Source: an uncultured Roseateles sp.
GTDB lineage: Bacteria > Pseudomonadota > Gammaproteobacteria > Burkholderiales > Burkholderiaceae_C
Length of the DNA stretch: 64,000 nucleotides
NCBI RefSeq assembly: GCF_945956965.1
Contig: NZ_CAMFJS010000008.1
Location: forward strand, 107,184 to 171,183
Direction: 5' to 3'
Made by a program: the position numbers and the translations under genes. Below the pieces are notes generated by a model. The model made no database searches. It was not told the DNA's origin and worked only from the letters and a program-made list of their open reading frames with translations. Below, in pieces: positions 8,999 through 17,593 of this stretch (the first letter of the stretch is position 1; each line of letters opens with the position of its first letter).

Positions 8999-10324
8999 AT
9001 GACGAGCCCTTCGAATGCCCTAGCGAGGCGAGCCAGCCGGCTTGCCGGCGCCGTGACAGCTATGGCGACATTGGCCCTGGCCGTGCCCGCCTGGGCGCTG
9101 CTTGCCGCGCCCGCGCTAGATCCGAGCAAACTGATGCAGGGCTTCCCGCCACCGCCCGAGTACCGCGTGCACATTGGCAACTGGCAGCAGAACCCGCAAA
9201 AGCTCTGGTCCTTTCGCCATACCCGCGAGCTCTTTCCCACCCGCCCGCTCAAGCCCACCGGCCCGGTGCGCGAGCTGCCGCTGAGCAGCCGCGACAGCCT
9301 GGCGCAGCTGCAAGTCGGCAGCGCGGATGCGCCACTGACCTGGCCGCAGATGCTGGCCGCCACCCATGTCGATGCGGCCTTGGTGCTGCACAAGGGCCGC
9401 ATCATCGACGAGCGCTACTTCAAGGGCATGCAGGCTCATGAGCCGCATCTGATGTTCTCGGCCACCAAGAGCATGGCGGGCCTGATGGGCGCCACCTTGA
9501 TTGCCGAAGGCCGCCTGGATGAGAACGCCAAGGTTGGCACCGTGCTGCCTGAGTTGGCCGATAGCGCCTGGGCCGATGCGACCGTGCGCCAGGTGCTGGA
9601 CATGACCGACGGGGTGCGCTTCACCGAGGTCTACACCGACCCCAGCTCGGACATCTTTCCCTACGTCGCCGCGATGGGCTGGGTGCCGCCCGAGTTCCGC
9701 AAGCCCGGCAGTCCATTCGGCATTCAGGCCGTGCTGCCCACGCTCAAACGGGTGGAGCCCGAGGCGCGCGGCAGCGCCTTCCGCTACCGCAGCGCCGCCA
9801 CCGATGTGGCGGCCTGGATCGCGGCGCGCGCGGCGCAGCAATCCCTCAGCGACTGGCTGCAGCAACGCCTGTGGAGCCGCCTCGGCATGGAGCATGAGGG
9901 CAATGTGATGCTGGACCCGGTTGGCACCGAAGTGGCTTTCGCGGGCATGAGCGCCAGCGCCCGCGACCTCGGCCGCATCGGCCAGATGCTGCTGCAGCGC
10001 GGCCGCTGGGACGGCCAACAAATCATTCCCGAGAAAGTCATTGAGCAACTGATTCGAGGCGGCAGCACCGAGGCCTTCAAGGCATCCGGCATGGAGAAAT
10101 TTCGCCCCGGCTGGTCCTACCGCGACCAGTGGTGGGTGAACCCGCAAGCACCGCGCTCATTCGCGGCCATGGGGGCTTATGGGCAAAGGCTTTATGTCTT
10201 CCCGGACGATGAGCTGGTGGTGGTGATCTTGAGCAGCCATCCGCAGCCCGTCGCGGCCTTGGTGGATGGGCCGCAGCTGGCCGGGCTCAAGCGCCTCACT
10301 GAATCGCTGCGCGCACCGCGCTGA
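8999..10324 (+). CDS. Serine hydrolase, beta-lactamase class C family
   Basis: Secreted or periplasmic hydrolase of 441 residues. ATG 8999 is chosen because AAGGAG stands 8 bases upstream and the product begins with a signal sequence (hydrophobic 15-35, AVPAWA). The SxxK nucleophile motif is SATK (in MFSATKSMAGL), the second motif is YRS, and GAYGQRLYVFPDDELVVVILS closes the domain. Members include esterases and 6-aminohexanoate-dimer hydrolases; beta-lactam resistance is not implied. First gene of an operon with an MFS transporter and the sulfatase maturase, so hydrolysis of an esterified or conjugated substrate before uptake is plausible. Confidence 0.85.
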   Translation: MTSPSNALARRASRLAGAVTAMATLALAVPAWALLAAPALDPSKLMQGFPPPPEYRVHIGNWQQNPQKLWSFRHTRELFPTRPLKPTGPVRELPLSSRDSLAQLQVGSADAPLTWPQMLAATHVDAALVLHKGRIIDERYFKGMQAHEPHLMFSATKSMAGLMGATLIAEGRLDENAKVGTVLPELADSAWADATVRQVLDMTDGVRFTEVYTDPSSDIFPYVAAMGWVPPEFRKPGSPFGIQAVLPTLKRVEPEARGSAFRYRSAATDVAAWIAARAAQQSLSDWLQQRLWSRLGMEHEGNVMLDPVGTEVAFAGMSASARDLGRIGQMLLQRGRWDGQQIIPEKVIEQLIRGGSTEAFKASGMEKFRPGWSYRDQWWVNPQAPRSFAAMGAYGQRLYVFPDDELVVVILSSHPQPVAALVDGPQLAGLKRLTESLRAPR

Positions 10325-10341
10325 GATTGGAGCGCGCCGCC

Positions 10342-11607
10342 ATGCATCGACATCTGACTCTGATGCTCCTGACCCTGATCGCGACGGTGCAGTTCTTTGA
10401 CCGGGCGCTGATGGTGGTGGTGATGGAGCCCGTCAAGCAAGAGTTTGGCCTCAGTGATGCCCAGCTGGGCCTGCTTTCGGGCTTGAGCTATGCGGTGGCC
10501 TTCGCCTTGGCGGGTATTCCGCTGGGGTGGTTGGCGGATCGCGTCAACCGCAAGCGCTTGCTGAGCGGGCTGCTGCTGGCCTGGAGCGCGCTGGTGGCCG
10601 CCTGCGGTCAATCGGGCAGCTTCTTGGCACTGCTGAGCATGCGTGTGGGCATAGGTGCGGCGGATGCCGGCGGGCAACCTTGCTCGGTGTCGATGATCGC
10701 CGACCACTATGCGCGCCAGCACCGGGCCGGCGCTGTGGCGGTGTTGTACGCGGGCGTGCCGCTGGGCATGGCGGGCGGCTTCATGGGCGGTGCCTTGCTG
10801 GCGGCACACTACGGCTGGCGCAGCGGCTTCATGGTGGCGACACTGCTGGGCGCGCTGCTGGCCCTGCTGCTGATGCTGCTGGTGCGTGAGCCGGTGCGCG
10901 GCGCCAGCGATGGCCAGCACCAGGTCAGCCCACTGCCCCCACCCGCATTGGCCGTGACGCTGCGCTTTATGCGCGGCCAAGCCAGCTTGATGCAGCTGTT
11001 CGCGGCCTCGGTGCTGGTGACGATCAGCTCATCGGCGGTGATGTCATGGATCGGCTCGCTGTTGATCCGCAGCCACGGCCTTGATCTGCCCAGCGTCGGC
11101 CTGCTAACGGCCATTTGCATGGGCGGCTTCGGCGCCTTTGGCACTTTGCTATTCGGCTGGGCCAGCGACCGCCTTGGCGCTGCGGACATGCGCCGCCAGC
11201 TGCATTTGATGGCAGGCCTGGCGCTGGGCGTGACGCTGGCCGGTTGCGTGGTCGCGCTGGCGCCTTCCATCATTGCCGTGGCGCTGGCCTTGGCGCTGTT
11301 TGCCGCCTGTGTGGCGGGCCTGAACGGGCCCACGTATGCGCTGTCGCAATCGCTGGTGCAACTGCGCATGCGCAGCTTGTCGATGTCGGTGCTGATCGTG
11401 CTGCTCAACTTGATTGGCGTCGGTGTCGGGCCGACGCTGGCGGGTGTGTTGAGCGACAGCTTTGCGGCGCAATTCGGTGCCGCCTCGGTGCGCTGGGCCA
11501 TGGTTTCCCTGCTGCTGATCACCCTGCCTGCCGTGCTACTGTTCGGCCGCGCCGCGCGCACGGTGCGCGACGATCTGGAACGAGCCCACGCCTCCCATGC
11601 CCGCTGA
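10342..11607 (+). CDS. MFS transporter (spinster-like)
   Basis: Inner-membrane transporter of about 421 residues with 12 helices and the conserved start VQFFDRALMVVVMEPVKQEFGLSDAQLGLLSGL and GWLADRVNRKRLL loop. ATG 10342 is preferred over TTG 10327 because TGGAG lies 9 bases before it. It follows the serine hydrolase by 17 bases and overlaps the maturase start by 11 bases, so the three are one operon. Probably imports the product of the extracytoplasmic hydrolase or sulfatase; this is inferred from context. Confidence 0.9.
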   Translation: MHRHLTLMLLTLIATVQFFDRALMVVVMEPVKQEFGLSDAQLGLLSGLSYAVAFALAGIPLGWLADRVNRKRLLSGLLLAWSALVAACGQSGSFLALLSMRVGIGAADAGGQPCSVSMIADHYARQHRAGAVAVLYAGVPLGMAGGFMGGALLAAHYGWRSGFMVATLLGALLALLLMLLVREPVRGASDGQHQVSPLPPPALAVTLRFMRGQASLMQLFAASVLVTISSSAVMSWIGSLLIRSHGLDLPSVGLLTAICMGGFGAFGTLLFGWASDRLGAADMRRQLHLMAGLALGVTLAGCVVALAPSIIAVALALALFAACVAGLNGPTYALSQSLVQLRMRSLSMSVLIVLLNLIGVGVGPTLAGVLSDSFAAQFGAASVRWAMVSLLLITLPAVLLFGRAARTVRDDLERAHASHAR

Positions 11608-12856
11608 GACCCAAAGCCTGCCGAACTGCCAGTTACCCGCCCTGCCGCCAGGCCGCGCCTACCGCTTCCACACCATGGTCAAGCCGGCCGGGGCGCTGTG
11701 CAATCTGGACTGCCCCTACTGCTTCTACCTGCACAAGACTGAGCTGCTGCGTCACACGCCCAACTCGCGCATTGATGCCGAGCTGCTGGAGCAGCACATA
11801 CGGCAGTACATCGAGGCCAATACCGGCGACTCCGTCGTGTTTTCCTGGCAAGGCGGCGAGCCCACCATCATGGGCTTGGCCTTCTTCGAATTGGTGGTGA
11901 CACTGCAGCGCCGCCACGCCAAGCCAGGCCAGCGCATCGAGAACGATTTGCAGACCAATGGCCTGCTGCTGGACGAGGCCTGGGTGGCTTTCCTCAAGCG
12001 CGAGGGCTTCCATGTCGGCCTGTCGATTGACGGCCCGCGCGAGCTGCACAACAAGTACCGGCCCACCAAGGGCGGCACGCCCACGTTCGACAAGGTGATG
12101 CAGGCCGCCGCGCTGCTGCGCCAGGCGGATGTGCCTTTCGCGGCTTTGTGCGTGGTCAATCGCGATGTGGCCCGCGCGCCGCGCGAGGTTTACCGCTTTC
12201 TGGTGGACGAAGTGGGCAGCTGGCGCATCCAGTTCACGCCCTGCGTGGAGCCTCGCGTGTTCAAGGAACAAGCGCCGGCGCTGATCCCGGCCGAGCAACT
12301 GCCACAGCTGGGCAGCGAGCGGGCCCGGCCCGGCCACCCGCTGTCCATCGTCACCGACTGGTCAGTGGACCCTGAAGACTACGGGCAGTTCCTGTGCGAA
12401 GTTTGGGAAGAATGGCTGGCACAAGACTTTGGCTGCGTGCACGTCAACCTATTCGAAACCGCCGTGGCGCAGTCGCTGGGTATGCCGGCGCAGATGTGCA
12501 CCTCGGGCCCGACTTGCGGCAAGGCCTTGGCGCTGGAACATGATGGCAGCCTCTACAGCTGCGATCACTTTGTCTACCCGGAATACAAGTTAGGCAATAT
12601 CCGCGAGCAGCACCAGGGTGACCTGGCCTTCTCGCCCAAACAGGTGCGCTTTGGCTTGGCCAAGAGCGAGAACCTGCCGGCCTACTGCCGCCGCTGTCCG
12701 CAGCTCAAGCTGTGCTGGGGTGAATGCCCGAAGAACCGATTGCTGCGTACGCCCGATGGCGAGGCCGGCCTGAACTATCTGTGCAGCGCGCTCATGCGGT
12801 TTTATGCACGCGTCCAGGCCGATATGCCGGCCCTGCGTCAACGCCTGGGGCGTTGA
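11597..12856 (+). CDS. Anaerobic-type sulfatase maturase (radical SAM/SPASM)
   Basis: Converts the active-site Ser or Cys of sulfatases to C-alpha-formylglycine, independent of oxygen. The radical SAM CxxxCxxC motif is CNLDCPYC at residues 35-42, followed by FYLHKTELL; SFSWQGGEPT-like sequence (VFSWQGGEPTIMG) follows. The C-terminal SPASM cysteines are visible (CTSGPTCGKAL, LYSCDHFVYP, CRRCPQLKLCWGECPKNR). At 419 residues it has the usual length. Its likely client is the serine-type arylsulfatase at 16070-17593. The gene ends 9 bases from the convergent cytochrome c gene. Confidence 0.95.
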   Translation: MPAETQSLPNCQLPALPPGRAYRFHTMVKPAGALCNLDCPYCFYLHKTELLRHTPNSRIDAELLEQHIRQYIEANTGDSVVFSWQGGEPTIMGLAFFELVVTLQRRHAKPGQRIENDLQTNGLLLDEAWVAFLKREGFHVGLSIDGPRELHNKYRPTKGGTPTFDKVMQAAALLRQADVPFAALCVVNRDVARAPREVYRFLVDEVGSWRIQFTPCVEPRVFKEQAPALIPAEQLPQLGSERARPGHPLSIVTDWSVDPEDYGQFLCEVWEEWLAQDFGCVHVNLFETAVAQSLGMPAQMCTSGPTCGKALALEHDGSLYSCDHFVYPEYKLGNIREQHQGDLAFSPKQVRFGLAKSENLPAYCRRCPQLKLCWGECPKNRLLRTPDGEAGLNYLCSALMRFYARVQADMPALRQRLGR

Positions 12857-12865
12857 ACTTACAAG

Positions 12866-13207
12866 TTACTTCTTGGCTGCGCCCGTGGCCACCGAGACAT
12901 AGCGCGCCACGGCCTTGACCTCGGCATCGCTGAGCTGCTGCTTGAAGGGCGGCATTGCGCCGATACCGTCTTTGACCGCACGGCTCACGCGGGCCGCATC
13001 CGGCTTGATTTCGTCCAGAACGGGGCCGATCGCCCCCTCGGCGCCGGCGTCCTTCAGCGTGTGGCAAAGCGCACAGGCCGGCTGGGCCTGTTGGGTAAAA
13101 ATCTTGCGGCCCAGGGCCAATTCAGCGTCGGCTTTGGCGGCACCAGTCAGGGCAGACAGGGACAGCAGAGCCAGGATGGAAAAGCGGTTTTTCATGGTCG
13201 GAGTCAT
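12866..13207 (-). CDS. Small c-type cytochrome (SorB-like)
   Basis: Periplasmic monohaem cytochrome of 113 residues with signal peptide (cleavage near AAKADA). The haem motif is CALCH, and the methionine ligand lies in GIGAMPPF. It is the last gene of the sigma factor / membrane protein / sulfite dehydrogenase operon, so it most likely accepts electrons from the neighbouring molybdoenzyme, as SorB does for SorA. ATG 13207 is used; an ATG at 13195 is also possible. Confidence 0.88.
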   Translation of the reverse strand: MTPTMKNRFSILALLSLSALTGAAKADAELALGRKIFTQQAQPACALCHTLKDAGAEGAIGPVLDEIKPDAARVSRAVKDGIGAMPPFKQQLSDAEVKAVARYVSVATGAAKK

Positions 13208-13346
13208 CGGGGTTTAGGCGCTGCGCGCTTTCAGGGAATAGAGAGGGAATAGATGGGCCTGGCCGTTTTCAGGCATGGCGCGGCCCTGCCCGCGCCGTTG
13301 GCGGCGCAGGGCATACGCAGACAAAAGAGTTAGGTCGTGCGGGGCT

Positions 13347-14582
13347 CTAAGCGGCGGCCACCGTGACCGTCACGCCATGGTCGGACCAGCTGTTGTTGTT
13401 GTAGCCGCTGAGGTTCTCGATACGCTGTTCGGGCTGCACGCGGCCAGCCTTGTCCACCGCACGGCTCACCAAGGCGTGGCTACCTGCCGGCAAATCCACC
13501 GCGAGCGCGAATTGGCGCCAGGCGAACTTACCCAGCTCAGGGCCGGTGAAACGAGCTTGCTTCCAGGTCTTGCCACCATCGATGGAGACCTCAACGCTGC
13601 GAATGCCTTCCGTTCCGCCAAAGGCCACACCCTGAATTTGATGGCGGCCGGCACGCAGCTCGCCCTGCTCGGGCAACGGCGTGTTGATCCAAGACTTGAC
13701 GCCCATTTCCAGCACCGAGGGCTGGGCCGGATCTGCCTTGCCGCCGGGCGGCGAGATGCGATAGCCGTGGCTCATGATCTTGGCCTGAGTTTCCTCGGCG
13801 GTGAAGGCCACGCGTTTGACGTATTTGATCTGGTTAACGCCGGTGTAGCCGGGGAATACCAGGCGCAATGGGCCACCGTGGGCCAGGGTGATGGGCTCGC
13901 CATTGAGCTCCCAGGCCAGCATGGCATCACCCAGCGCCTTCAGCGGCAGGGAGCGCTCGACCATGATGCTCAGCGGGTCGATGCCCGCTGGCAGCTGCTC
14001 GCCGCCAGTCCCCGTGATGAAGCGCATGCCATCCAGCACGCCACCCAGCGCCTCGACCACGGTGCGCAAGGGCACACCGGTCCAGACCACGCAGCCGGCC
14101 GCACCGACCTGCCAGGGCGTGCCTGCCGGCTTGGTGGGGAAGAAGCCGCGGCCATTGCCCGAGCATTGCAGCACCATGGGCAGGGTCTCGCTGCCCAGGC
14201 TCTTGAGTTCGCGCAGCGTCAGCGCCCGCGGCGACTTCACGCCTTCCAGCGTCAGGCTCCAGTCCTCGCGCTGTTCCAGAATCGTCGGCGCCGGCGCGGG
14301 CAGGTTGTTGCGCACATAGAGCTTCTGCACCGGCGTGATCAGGCCGGCACCGAAGGCGCTGCGCTTGGTTTCGATGGTGCTGCTGCTGTGGATGATCAGC
14401 GCATTGGCGTCTTTCCAGCCCACATAGGCCGGCAGGGCTTTGGGGGCCGGCCCGCTGGGTGCAGCGCCGCTTGCCTGTGCCAAGCGGCTGAAGCCGCCGA
14501 GTCCAGCCGCGGCCAGGGCCGTGGCGCTGCCGGTGAGCAGGCGCCGCCGTGCTGGCGCAGACAGAAGTGATTTGTCAGACAT
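13347..14582 (-). CDS. Sulfite dehydrogenase, molybdopterin subunit (SorA/SoxC-like)
   Basis: Periplasmic enzyme of 411 residues oxidising sulfite to sulfate. ATG 14582 follows AAGGAGACACG and gives a twin-arginine signal (RRRLLTGSATALAAAGLGG). The molybdenum-ligating cysteine lies in MVLQCSGNGRGFF; the sulfite oxidase core continues with GAAGCVVWTGVPLRTVVEALGG and FPGYTGVNQIKYVKRV, then a dimerisation domain ending near residue 405. Followed by a cytochrome c, and preceded by a sigma factor and a membrane protein, which suggests dedicated stress-type control. Whether it protects against sulfite or supports lithotrophy is open. Confidence 0.9.
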   Translation of the reverse strand: MSDKSLLSAPARRRLLTGSATALAAAGLGGFSRLAQASGAAPSGPAPKALPAYVGWKDANALIIHSSSTIETKRSAFGAGLITPVQKLYVRNNLPAPAPTILEQREDWSLTLEGVKSPRALTLRELKSLGSETLPMVLQCSGNGRGFFPTKPAGTPWQVGAAGCVVWTGVPLRTVVEALGGVLDGMRFITGTGGEQLPAGIDPLSIMVERSLPLKALGDAMLAWELNGEPITLAHGGPLRLVFPGYTGVNQIKYVKRVAFTAEETQAKIMSHGYRISPPGGKADPAQPSVLEMGVKSWINTPLPEQGELRAGRHQIQGVAFGGTEGIRSVEVSIDGGKTWKQARFTGPELGKFAWRQFALAVDLPAGSHALVSRAVDKAGRVQPEQRIENLSGYNNNSWSDHGVTVTVAAA

Positions 14583-14676
14583 CGTGTCTCCTTGTTCTAC
14601 TTGGTTTGGATGAAACAGACTGCAGCAATCCCCCTGCGCCGTCTGTAACGGCGCCGATGGCAGGAACTTCGGAATT

Positions 14677-15261
14677 TCAGGAGTGCGGCGCTTGGCTTTG
14701 CTTGAATGCCAGCTGCGCGGCCTCCAGCGCCTGGCGCTTCTGGGCCACCAAAATGAGCGGCTGGCCATGGCGGGAGCGGATGACCTGCCAATGCACATTG
14801 CCCCACCAGCCCGAACCGTCGGCCAGCGTGGTGGGCTCCTTGAAAGCAAACAGCGTCACCAAGCCACCCTTCTCGAAGAAGGTGGTCAGGTGATAGGCGG
14901 CGCGCCCGGAAATCTCACAAGGCCGCACCAGTTGCGAATAGCCAGGCAGACCAGCGGCAGGCGCCAGACCCAGCTGATCCAACAAGGGACGGGCCGACAT
15001 GAACTGGCCGCGCAGGGTGCGCTCAAAGTACTCGTGCTCGATGGCGTCACGCACCAGCGCTTCGGGCCGCATCAACTCCAGCGGCAGTAACAGCGCCAGA
15101 AGCATGAATGCCACGCCGCCTAGACGGGCCGGCAGCCGGGCATGCCAAGGAATGACGCGTTGCAGCGCCTTAGGCGGCTCGCACGGCGGCGTCTGGTCGA
15201 GCAAGGCCATGCGCACGCGCAGGTCGAAGTCGTCCTCGTCTTTATTGATACTGCTGGCCAT
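14677..15261 (-). CDS. Putative membrane-anchored anti-sigma factor
   Basis: Protein of 194 residues with an N-terminal cytoplasmic part of about 45 residues, one transmembrane helix (GGVAFMLLALLLPLEL, about 49-64) and a periplasmic domain. I do not recognise the family firmly; no zinc HxxxCxxC anti-sigma motif is present. It starts 12 bases after the ECF sigma gene, and this order (sigma, single-pass membrane protein, target genes) is the usual sigma/anti-sigma layout. The periplasmic domain contains a conserved-looking YHLTTFFEKGGLVTLFAF strand region that could sense a periplasmic signal. Confidence 0.55.
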   Translation of the reverse strand: MASSINKDEDDFDLRVRMALLDQTPPCEPPKALQRVIPWHARLPARLGGVAFMLLALLLPLELMRPEALVRDAIEHEYFERTLRGQFMSARPLLDQLGLAPAAGLPGYSQLVRPCEISGRAAYHLTTFFEKGGLVTLFAFKEPTTLADGSGWWGNVHWQVIRSRHGQPLILVAQKRQALEAAQLAFKQSQAPHS

Positions 15262-15273
15262 CGCGATTCCCTT

Positions 15274-15888
15274 TCAGACCTTTCTCAGCGCTATGACGCT
15301 CGGTGCCACGCTGGGCGCCATGATGGGTGCCGGTGCCGGCACTAGCGCACGCCCAGGCGGCGGCGGTTCCAGCACCGCACGCAAGGCATCACGTGCGCGG
15401 GCCAGGCGCGACAACACCGTGCCCGGCGCGATCTCCAGCGCCTCGGCCATCAACTGGGTCGGCATATCGTCAAAGTAATAGAGCACCAGCACTTCGCGGT
15501 GGATGGGTGCCAGCCGCGCCATGGCGCTCAGCACATCCAGGCGCAGTTCCAGCCCATCGCAAGGGGCCGGTACGCTGGCGGCCTCCTCGCTTTCATGCAA
15601 GGGCAGTAGCTGCTCCGGTGAGCGATGGCGCTGCACTTGGCGCCGCATGATCTGGAACAGCCAGGCGCGCGCCAGTGTGGGATCACGCAGCTGTTTGCGG
15701 TGGCGCCAGGCCAGCGCAAAACAATCCTGCACCACGTCTTCCGCCACAGCGCGTGAGCCGGTCAGCGCCCATGCGCTGCGCAGCAGGAAGCGATAGTGCT
15801 CCTCCACCCATTGCTGGTAGCGGCTTTCTGCGGACTGGAATGCGGCGAACATATGCATAAGAGCAGCGGCAGATGGATTCGATTCCAT
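15274..15888 (-). CDS. ECF-type sigma-70 family factor
   Basis: Sigma factor of about 204 residues. Region 2 is seen at LLRSAWALTGSRAVAEDVVQDCFALAW with RAWLFQIMRRQV following; region 4 at LAPIHREVLVLYYFDDMPTQLMAEALEIAPGTVLSRLARARDALR. A proline-rich tail follows. ATG 15888 is used; GTG 15894 is an alternative, and neither has a good ribosome site. It heads the operon with the membrane protein, sulfite dehydrogenase and cytochrome c, so it probably drives its own operon. Confidence 0.88.
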   Translation of the reverse strand: MESNPSAAALMHMFAAFQSAESRYQQWVEEHYRFLLRSAWALTGSRAVAEDVVQDCFALAWRHRKQLRDPTLARAWLFQIMRRQVQRHRSPEQLLPLHESEEAASVPAPCDGLELRLDVLSAMARLAPIHREVLVLYYFDDMPTQLMAEALEIAPGTVLSRLARARDALRAVLEPPPPGRALVPAPAPIMAPSVAPSVIALRKV

Positions 15889-15983
15889 CAACACGAAAAA
15901 ATATTTCGCCGCCGGGTCATCGGCTCGGGCACCGAATTACCCATCTTGGGTAATCTCGCGGCGGCGCTGCCCGCCCGACCCGT

Positions 15984-16004
15984 AGCATGGACATGACTCA
16001 TGCT
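15984..16004. promoter_or_regulatory. Short inverted repeat upstream of arylsulfatase
   Basis: AGCATG (15984-15989) and CATGCT (15999-16004) are separated by nine bases, 66 bases before the arylsulfatase start and between it and the divergent sigma factor gene. The arms are short; a regulator site is possible but weakly supported. Confidence 0.3.
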
Positions 16005-16069
16005 GTTTCGAGGTGCAGCTACGCGCCAACTAACAACAAGAACGCCCCGCCTTCCGAGGAGACACAACG

Positions 16070-17593
16070 ATGAGCAAGCATTTACACCCGACCCGCGTTG
16101 CTGCGGCCATTCTCGCCCTGACCCTGGGCGGCCTGCACGCAGCTTCGGCCCAGCAGGCCCAGCTGGCCCAAGCTTTGGGCACACGGCCGAACATCCTGGT
16201 CATCATGGCCGACGATGTGGGCCCCAGCAATGTCGGCGCCTACACGCACGGCATGATGGCGCCGACGCCCAATCTGGACCGCATCGCGCGCGAAGGCCTG
16301 CTGTTCACCGACCACTACGCGGAACCCACCTCCACCGCCGGCCGCTCCGCCTTCATCACCGGCCAGATGCCCATCCGCACCGGCTTGACTACGGTCGGCT
16401 TGCCTGGCTCACCCATTGGCCACGACAAGCGCGATCCTTCACTGGCCGAGGTATTGAAGCCGCTGGGCTACCGCAGCGCGCACATCGGCAAGCACCATAT
16501 GGGCGACCGCGACGAACACCTGCCCACCTCGCATGGCTTCGACTATTTCTTTGGCAACCTCTATCACCTCAATGCCGAAGAGGAACCCGAGCAGATCGAC
16601 TATCCCAAGGACCCTGAATTCCGCAAGAAGTACGGCCCACGCGGCGTGCTCGAGGCACGAGCCGGCGAGACGCCCAAAGACCTGGGCCCGCTGACAGCCA
16701 AGCGCATGCAGACCATTGATGACGAGTCGACGGCGCGCTCACTCAAGTTCCTGGAAGAGTCGGCCAAGTCCAAGCAGCCCTTCTTCCTGTGGCACAACCC
16801 GACGCGGATGCATGTCAACACGCATCTGAAACCAGAGTCGCGCTATTTGGCAGCTCCTTACTCATCGGAAGAGGATGTTTTTGGCAGCGGCATGATGGAG
16901 ATGGACGGGCATATCGGCCAGATCCTGGACAAGCTCGACCAACTGGGTTTGGCCAAGAACACCATTGTGGTCTTCACCTCGGACAACGGCCCGCAGAACT
17001 TCCACTACCCGGACAGCGGCACCACGCCATTCCGCGGCGAGAAACAATCCACCTGGGAGGGCGGTTACCGCGTGCCCATGTTGGTGCGCTGGCCAGCTGC
17101 GATCAAACCCGGCACCGTGTCCAACGCCATTCAGACCCACTACGACCTGTTCAGCACCCTGGCCCATGCCGCCGGCGCTCCTAAGGTGGATGAGCAACTG
17201 CTGCAGAGTCATAAGGTCAAGATCGACGGCATTGACCAGTTGGAACACTGGCAGGGCAAGGCCCCCGGCCCGCGCAAGCACTTCGTCTACTACAACGAGC
17301 GTGAGCTGGTGGGTGCACGCATAGGCCCGTGGAAGGGGCTGTTCAAAGAACGTGAGGGCTTCTTCGACCCGCTCAAGCCCAGCTTCGCCTTCTTCAATCT
17401 GCGCATGGACCCCTACGAGCGCAGCGCGACTGGCAAGGACTCCAACCGCCTGGCTTTGCGTAAGGCCTGGATCGGCGGCCAGATGCAAGACCTGCTGACC
17501 GAGCACGCGATGAGCCTGCGCGCCTTCCCACCCCGACAGGTGGGCGGCAGCCTCAACCCCAGCGAGCGCGCAGGCACTGCGAACAAGCAATGA
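16070..17593 (+). CDS. Arylsulfatase (serine-type, secreted)
   Basis: Hydrolyses sulfate esters in the periplasm. The 507-residue product starts with a signal peptide (to about AASAQ, residue 28), then the metal-binding ILVIMADD (Asp48-Asp49). The modification motif is Ser88-Thr-Ala-Gly-Arg92, the S-x-A-x-R form requiring a radical SAM maturase, which is encoded at 11597. Further sites are IGKHHMGDRDEHLPTSHGFD and the second metal pair FTSDNGP. AGGAGACACAACG precedes the ATG. Its stop overlaps the nitroreductase start. A sulfated aromatic or steroid is a reasonable substrate guess from context; no specificity can be read. Confidence 0.93.
   Translation: MSKHLHPTRVAAAILALTLGGLHAASAQQAQLAQALGTRPNILVIMADDVGPSNVGAYTHGMMAPTPNLDRIAREGLLFTDHYAEPTSTAGRSAFITGQMPIRTGLTTVGLPGSPIGHDKRDPSLAEVLKPLGYRSAHIGKHHMGDRDEHLPTSHGFDYFFGNLYHLNAEEEPEQIDYPKDPEFRKKYGPRGVLEARAGETPKDLGPLTAKRMQTIDDESTARSLKFLEESAKSKQPFFLWHNPTRMHVNTHLKPESRYLAAPYSSEEDVFGSGMMEMDGHIGQILDKLDQLGLAKNTIVVFTSDNGPQNFHYPDSGTTPFRGEKQSTWEGGYRVPMLVRWPAAIKPGTVSNAIQTHYDLFSTLAHAAGAPKVDEQLLQSHKVKIDGIDQLEHWQGKAPGPRKHFVYYNERELVGARIGPWKGLFKEREGFFDPLKPSFAFFNLRMDPYERSATGKDSNRLALRKAWIGGQMQDLLTEHAMSLRAFPPRQVGGSLNPSERAGTANKQ

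Noticed and set aside
10203..10212. GGACGATG match to a regulon half-site
   Set aside because: Inside the serine hydrolase gene with no second half-site; taken as chance.
13275..14570. 431-codon open frame on the plus strand
   Set aside because: Antisense to the sulfite dehydrogenase, which has all family motifs and a twin-arginine signal.
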